Shown here one piece after another: positions 61,282-64,000 of a DNA stretch of 64,000 bases (within the stretch, counting starts at the first letter, position 1; each line of letters opens with the position of its first letter). The stretch is from JAGDZR01 sp049115695 (GTDB taxonomy: Bacteria; Bacteroidota; Bacteroidia; Cytophagales; Cyclobacteriaceae), in assembly GCA_049115695.1 (NCBI GenBank), contig JAGDZR010000006.1, positions 1 to 64,000 on the forward strand, read 5' to 3'. A program made the position numbers and the translations under genes. The notes beneath the pieces were generated by a model. It searched no databases. It was not told the DNA's origin and saw only the letters and a program-made list of their open reading frames with translations.

Positions 61282-61779
61282 ATGAGTGGTATTTATATAT
61301 TGGTAGGTGGAAATCAGGGAAACAGATTGTCCTATTTACAACGCTCAGTTGAATGCCTCAAGGAGAAGGGTATTATGATTAATCGGTGCTCCAGCGTTTA
61401 CGAATCCGAACCTTGGGGTAAAAGCGATCAACCCTGGTTTTTAAATGCTGTCCTGGAAGTGACATTTGAAGGATCACCTGAAGATCTATTGGATATATGC
61501 CTGGAAAGTGAACACGATATGGGTAGGATAAGGACGGAAAAATGGGGGCAAAGAATCATAGACATTGATATACTTTTCTATCATGATAAAATAGTCACCT
61601 CAGAAAAGCTCATGCTTCCGCATCCGAGAATTCAGGAAAGGAAATTTACCTTGATACCTTTAGCTGAATTAGCTTCTTCTTTGCAACATCCAATTTCCAA
61701 TCTATCAATTGAACACTTATTGTCTATTTGCAAAGATCCTTTGGCATGTAAGGTTTCAGACTTAACCTTGCGTATATGA
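61282..61779 (+). CDS. folK: 2-amino-4-hydroxy-6-hydroxymethyldihydropteridine diphosphokinase
   Basis: The 165-residue enzyme transfers pyrophosphate from ATP to hydroxymethyldihydropterin in folate synthesis. The sequence holds GGNQGNRLSYLQRSVECLKE at the N-terminus, VYESEPWGKSDQPWFLNAV, and the HPPK signature IDIDILFYHDKIV with PHPRIQERKFTLIPLAEL. It overlaps the downstream permease gene by ATGA. Confidence 0.93.
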   Translation: MSGIYILVGGNQGNRLSYLQRSVECLKEKGIMINRCSSVYESEPWGKSDQPWFLNAVLEVTFEGSPEDLLDICLESEHDMGRIRTEKWGQRIIDIDILFYHDKIVTSEKLMLPHPRIQERKFTLIPLAELASSLQHPISNLSIEHLLSICKDPLACKVSDLTLRI

Positions 61780-62525
61780 GCATTTGGGAAGGTTTATTAC
61801 TGATCGCAGTGGGGATTGGTGCTGGATTTATTAATACTGTCGCAGGGGGAGGATCGTTGATTACGCTACCCATTCTGATTTTCATGGGTTTGCCATCAGC
61901 AATGGCCAACGCATCCAACAGAGTGGCTATTTTCTTTCAAAATATCTTTTCAGTTCAGGGCTTTAGAAGCAAGGGTGTATTTGTTTACCCCTACTCTATC
62001 TGGGTGGCTCTGTCCGCAATGGCTGGAGCAGTACTTGGTGCACAAATCGCCGTAGACATGTCTAGCGAACTGTTTAATCGCATCCTGGCCATCATCATGA
62101 TCATCGTTATCATTCTCACGGTCTTCAAACCCGGATTTAAGGCAGATGGAGTTGAGCTATTTTCAAAAAAGAAAAACACGATCAGCATCATCCTATTCTT
62201 TGGAGTGGGTGTTTATGGTGGATTTATTCAGGCTGGTATTGGATTCTTAATGATTGCCATTCTCACAGGTATTCACAATCTCCCAATGGCCAAGACCAAT
62301 AGCATCAAAGTATTCGTAGCACTCTGCTATACCTCACTAGCTTTGATTGTTTTTATCCTGGAAGATCAGGTGAAATGGGAATACGGCCTCACATTGGCCA
62401 TTGGAAATGCGACTGGAGGCTGGATTGCCAGCAGGTGGTCTGTTGATAAAAGTGACAGACTAATTCGAATCATTCTGATTGTCACTGTCTCTGCGCTTGC
62501 CATCAAGCTTTGGTTTTGGAGCTAA
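61776..62525 (+). CDS. Sulfite exporter TauE/SafE family permease
   Basis: The 249-residue protein has about seven to eight TM helices of the TauE/SafE (DUF81) family: GIGAGFINTVAGGGSLITLPIL near the N-terminus, NRVAIFFQNIF, and the second repeat FGVGVYGGFIQAGIGFLMIAI. It may export sulfite or organosulfonates; the substrate is inferred from the family. It is translationally coupled to folK and its stop overlaps that of the convergent DegT pseudogene. Confidence 0.85.
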   Translation: MSIWEGLLLIAVGIGAGFINTVAGGGSLITLPILIFMGLPSAMANASNRVAIFFQNIFSVQGFRSKGVFVYPYSIWVALSAMAGAVLGAQIAVDMSSELFNRILAIIMIIVIILTVFKPGFKADGVELFSKKKNTISIILFFGVGVYGGFIQAGIGFLMIAILTGIHNLPMAKTNSIKVFVALCYTSLALIVFILEDQVKWEYGLTLAIGNATGGWIASRWSVDKSDRLIRIILIVTVSALAIKLWFWS

Positions 62526-63641
62526 CCGCTCGTCATAGAAGCTGATAATGCTGCCATCACTTCATCAGCTTCAGCTTCCGTCATGGCTGTATAGAATGGA
62601 AGTGCCAGTGCCTGATGACTGATCATTTCTGCAATTGGAAACATTCCGCTAGAGTACCCATATTTATTTGCGTAGTAGGGTTGTAAATGGATGCATGGAT
62701 AGAAATAGGCTTTAGTTTGTATCCCCTATTCATGCATCTGTGTGATCAGTTTATCCATTACTTTTTCAGGCACACGAACCACAAATGCAAACCAACTTGG
62801 TTGATGGAGTACTGTTGGGCATATGACATCCGGAACTTCTTTCAATTTATTCAAATAGAGTTGGGCAAGTTCAGCTCTCTTCGTTACAATCCATTCAATT
62901 TTTCTCATTTGTGCAACTCCCAGTGCCGCATTCAACTCGCTCATTCGATAATTGTATCCCAGCTTGTCATGGGTTAGCCACTGCAGGTTGTCATCATCCC
63001 TACCTTGATTCCTAACACTTCTCGCATGTCTGAAGATATCTGATCTGTTAGTCACTAAACATACCTCCTTCCCCTGTTGTTATTTGCTTATTGGGGTAAA
63101 ACCCGAATGTACCTACATCTCCAAAAGTGCCCGCATAAGTGTTCCCAATTTTGGCACGCAATGCTTCACAAGCAACTTCAATGACTGCCAGGTCATGATC
63201 TCTGGCTATTTCGCATGTTTCGGGTATTTTACACACGTGTCCAAACACATGAACAGGTAATATGGCTTTGGTACGTTGCGTTATCGCAGACGGAATCAAC
63301 TCCGGGTCTATGCCAAGTGTCTCCTCTTCAATATCTACAAAGACGGGTGTTACATCTTCATATTGCAAACAATTGGCTGAGGAGATAAACGAAAATGGGG
63401 TAGAATTACCTCATTTCCTGATTTGATATTGAGCGACTTTACCACCAAATTAAGAGCTGATGTACCTGCATTTGTCGCCAGTGAATAGCTGGCTTCAATA
63501 TATTTACCAACATGCTTTTCGAAGGCAACTAGCTGATCGCCAAAGCTTGGATGATCAGACTGCAAAGTCCGGATCAATAAATCTTTTTCATCATTATCAG
63601 TAAAGGTTCGATAAGGGAATTCTGAATTCTGTCAAGGCCAT
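62522..63641 (-). pseudogene. DegT/DnrJ/EryC1-type PLP aminotransferase pseudogene
   Basis: Minus-strand fragments in different frames together encode a near-complete DegT/DnrJ/EryC1/StrS aminotransferase: MALTEFRIPLSNLY, then DNDEKDLLIRTLQS, SLATNAGTSALNLVVKSL, AILPVHVFGH, FGDVGTFGFYPNKQITTGEGG and a C-terminal ALPFYTAM tail. Lesions are a frameshift near 63605, one near 63395 (explained by one missing T in a T run), one near 63055 (explained by one extra base) and a nonsense TAG at 62723-62725 followed by the rest of the normal sequence. The position usually held by catalytic lysine is visible (NKQITTGEGG). Such enzymes make amino sugars. Sequencing error is an alternative explanation for some of the lesions. 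Confidence 0.82.
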
Positions 63642-63678
63642 GTTGTAATTCAAATGTAATGTTAGCTAATCCTATTGA

Positions 63679-64000
63679 TCAGCTTGTTAGTGCATAGGCC
63701 TGCTTTGCAATTTCCAGTTCCTCATTGGTTGGTATCACGAGGATTCTTGCCTTAGATTGATCTGAAGCTATATCTCGCTGTTCGTCTGATTTTACTTCAT
63801 TTCGATTGGCATCAAGTTCAAGTCCAATGTATGAAAGATCCTGACATATTAAACCTCTCATCACTGCCGAATTTTCGCCGATTCCACCAGTAAATACCAC
63901 AGCGTCCAAACCATTCATCGCTGCTACGTAAGCCCCAACATATTTTTTAATGCGATAAGCATTGATCGCTAGTGCCAGTTTACAAGCCTTGTCACCATTT
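63679..64000 (-). CDS. ackA: Acetate kinase, C-terminal part (partial)
   Basis: This is the C-terminal portion of acetate kinase, running to the window edge with an open frame. It contains ALAINAYRIKKYVGAYVAAM, the conserved DAVVFTGGIGENS and ends in VIPTNEELEIAKQAY, matching the ASKHA kinase family. It makes acetyl-phosphate and ADP from acetate and ATP, or the reverse. The neighbouring DegT gene is degenerate while this part is intact. Confidence 0.93.
   Translation of the reverse strand, partial: NGDKACKLALAINAYRIKKYVGAYVAAMNGLDAVVFTGGIGENSAVMRGLICQDLSYIGLELDANRNEVKSDEQRDIASDQSKARILVIPTNEELEIAKQAYALTS

Noticed and set aside
1..64000. CRISPR arrays, insertion sequences, phage genes, rRNA genes
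   Set aside because: No regular direct repeats, transposase or integrase motifs, phage structural genes or rRNA signature sequences were seen.

Overview
The window looks like chromosome from a free-living Bacteroidota bacterium, most likely order Cytophagales. The support is: AT-rich sequence, several upstream boxes matching the Bacteroidota -7 promoter consensus TAnnTTTG, weak Shine-Dalgarno signals, TonB-dependent receptors, SprB repeats, and a run of Bacteroidota-typical families (DUF5777, DUF2452, DUF3127, DUF2911, SiaB/SiaC). I see no phage, insertion sequence, CRISPR array or rRNA operon. One tRNA gene is present (Gln, anticodon TTG).

Layout. 1-72 is the 3' end of gapA. 274-3203 is a sulfur-transfer operon: a 26-residue Cys-rich leader peptide, an intrinsic terminator that ends on the next start codon, then a cysM-like synthase, a JAMM peptidase, a CysO/ThiS-like sulfur carrier and a MoeZ-like E1-rhodanese. 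It reads as a cysteine-responsive attenuator driving thiocarboxylate-dependent cysteine synthesis, and is the best candidate here for an undescribed regulatory system. 3307-11900 holds a lipoprotein MsrB, a hydrolase, a TonB receptor, a small heme-lipoprotein/YceI/DUF5777 operon and several small Bacteroidota proteins, including an OB-fold DUF3127 protein with an SSB-like acidic tip. 12052-19296 is a signalling island: a SiaA-like HAMP-PP2C phosphatase, a SiaB-like kinase, a SiaC-like phosphoprotein, a coiled-coil membrane protein, and an opposing histidine kinase plus a response regulator whose PP2C domain has lost metal ligands.

19406-28609 has a sodium/solute symporter, a DUF4442 protein, a YihY protein and a TetR-controlled LolA-like/FtsX-type ABC/outer-membrane cassette interrupted by a large imperfect palindrome. 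28738-40887 has a TonB receptor, a metallophosphoesterase, an unassigned GC-rich structured stretch, a TetR-TolC-HlyD-RND efflux operon and an alpha/beta hydrolase. 40951-49161 is housekeeping: purL, tRNA-Gln, prs, rplY, pth, a GNAT, a flavoprotein and an MTH1187-family protein.

49166-61169 has an orphan sugar-binding-type periplasmic protein behind a perfect palindrome, bioF-bioD-bioA, an LpxR-like lipid A deacylase coupled to a large metallopeptidase/propeller/barrel protein, two tandem paralogous secreted proteins of unknown function, bioB and sppA. 61282-64000 has folK, a TauE/SafE permease, a DegT aminotransferase pseudogene with at least four lesions and the 3' part of ackA.

All family names come from reading motifs and remembered family signatures, not from database searches. 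Promoter, operator and RNA-structure calls are visual only.
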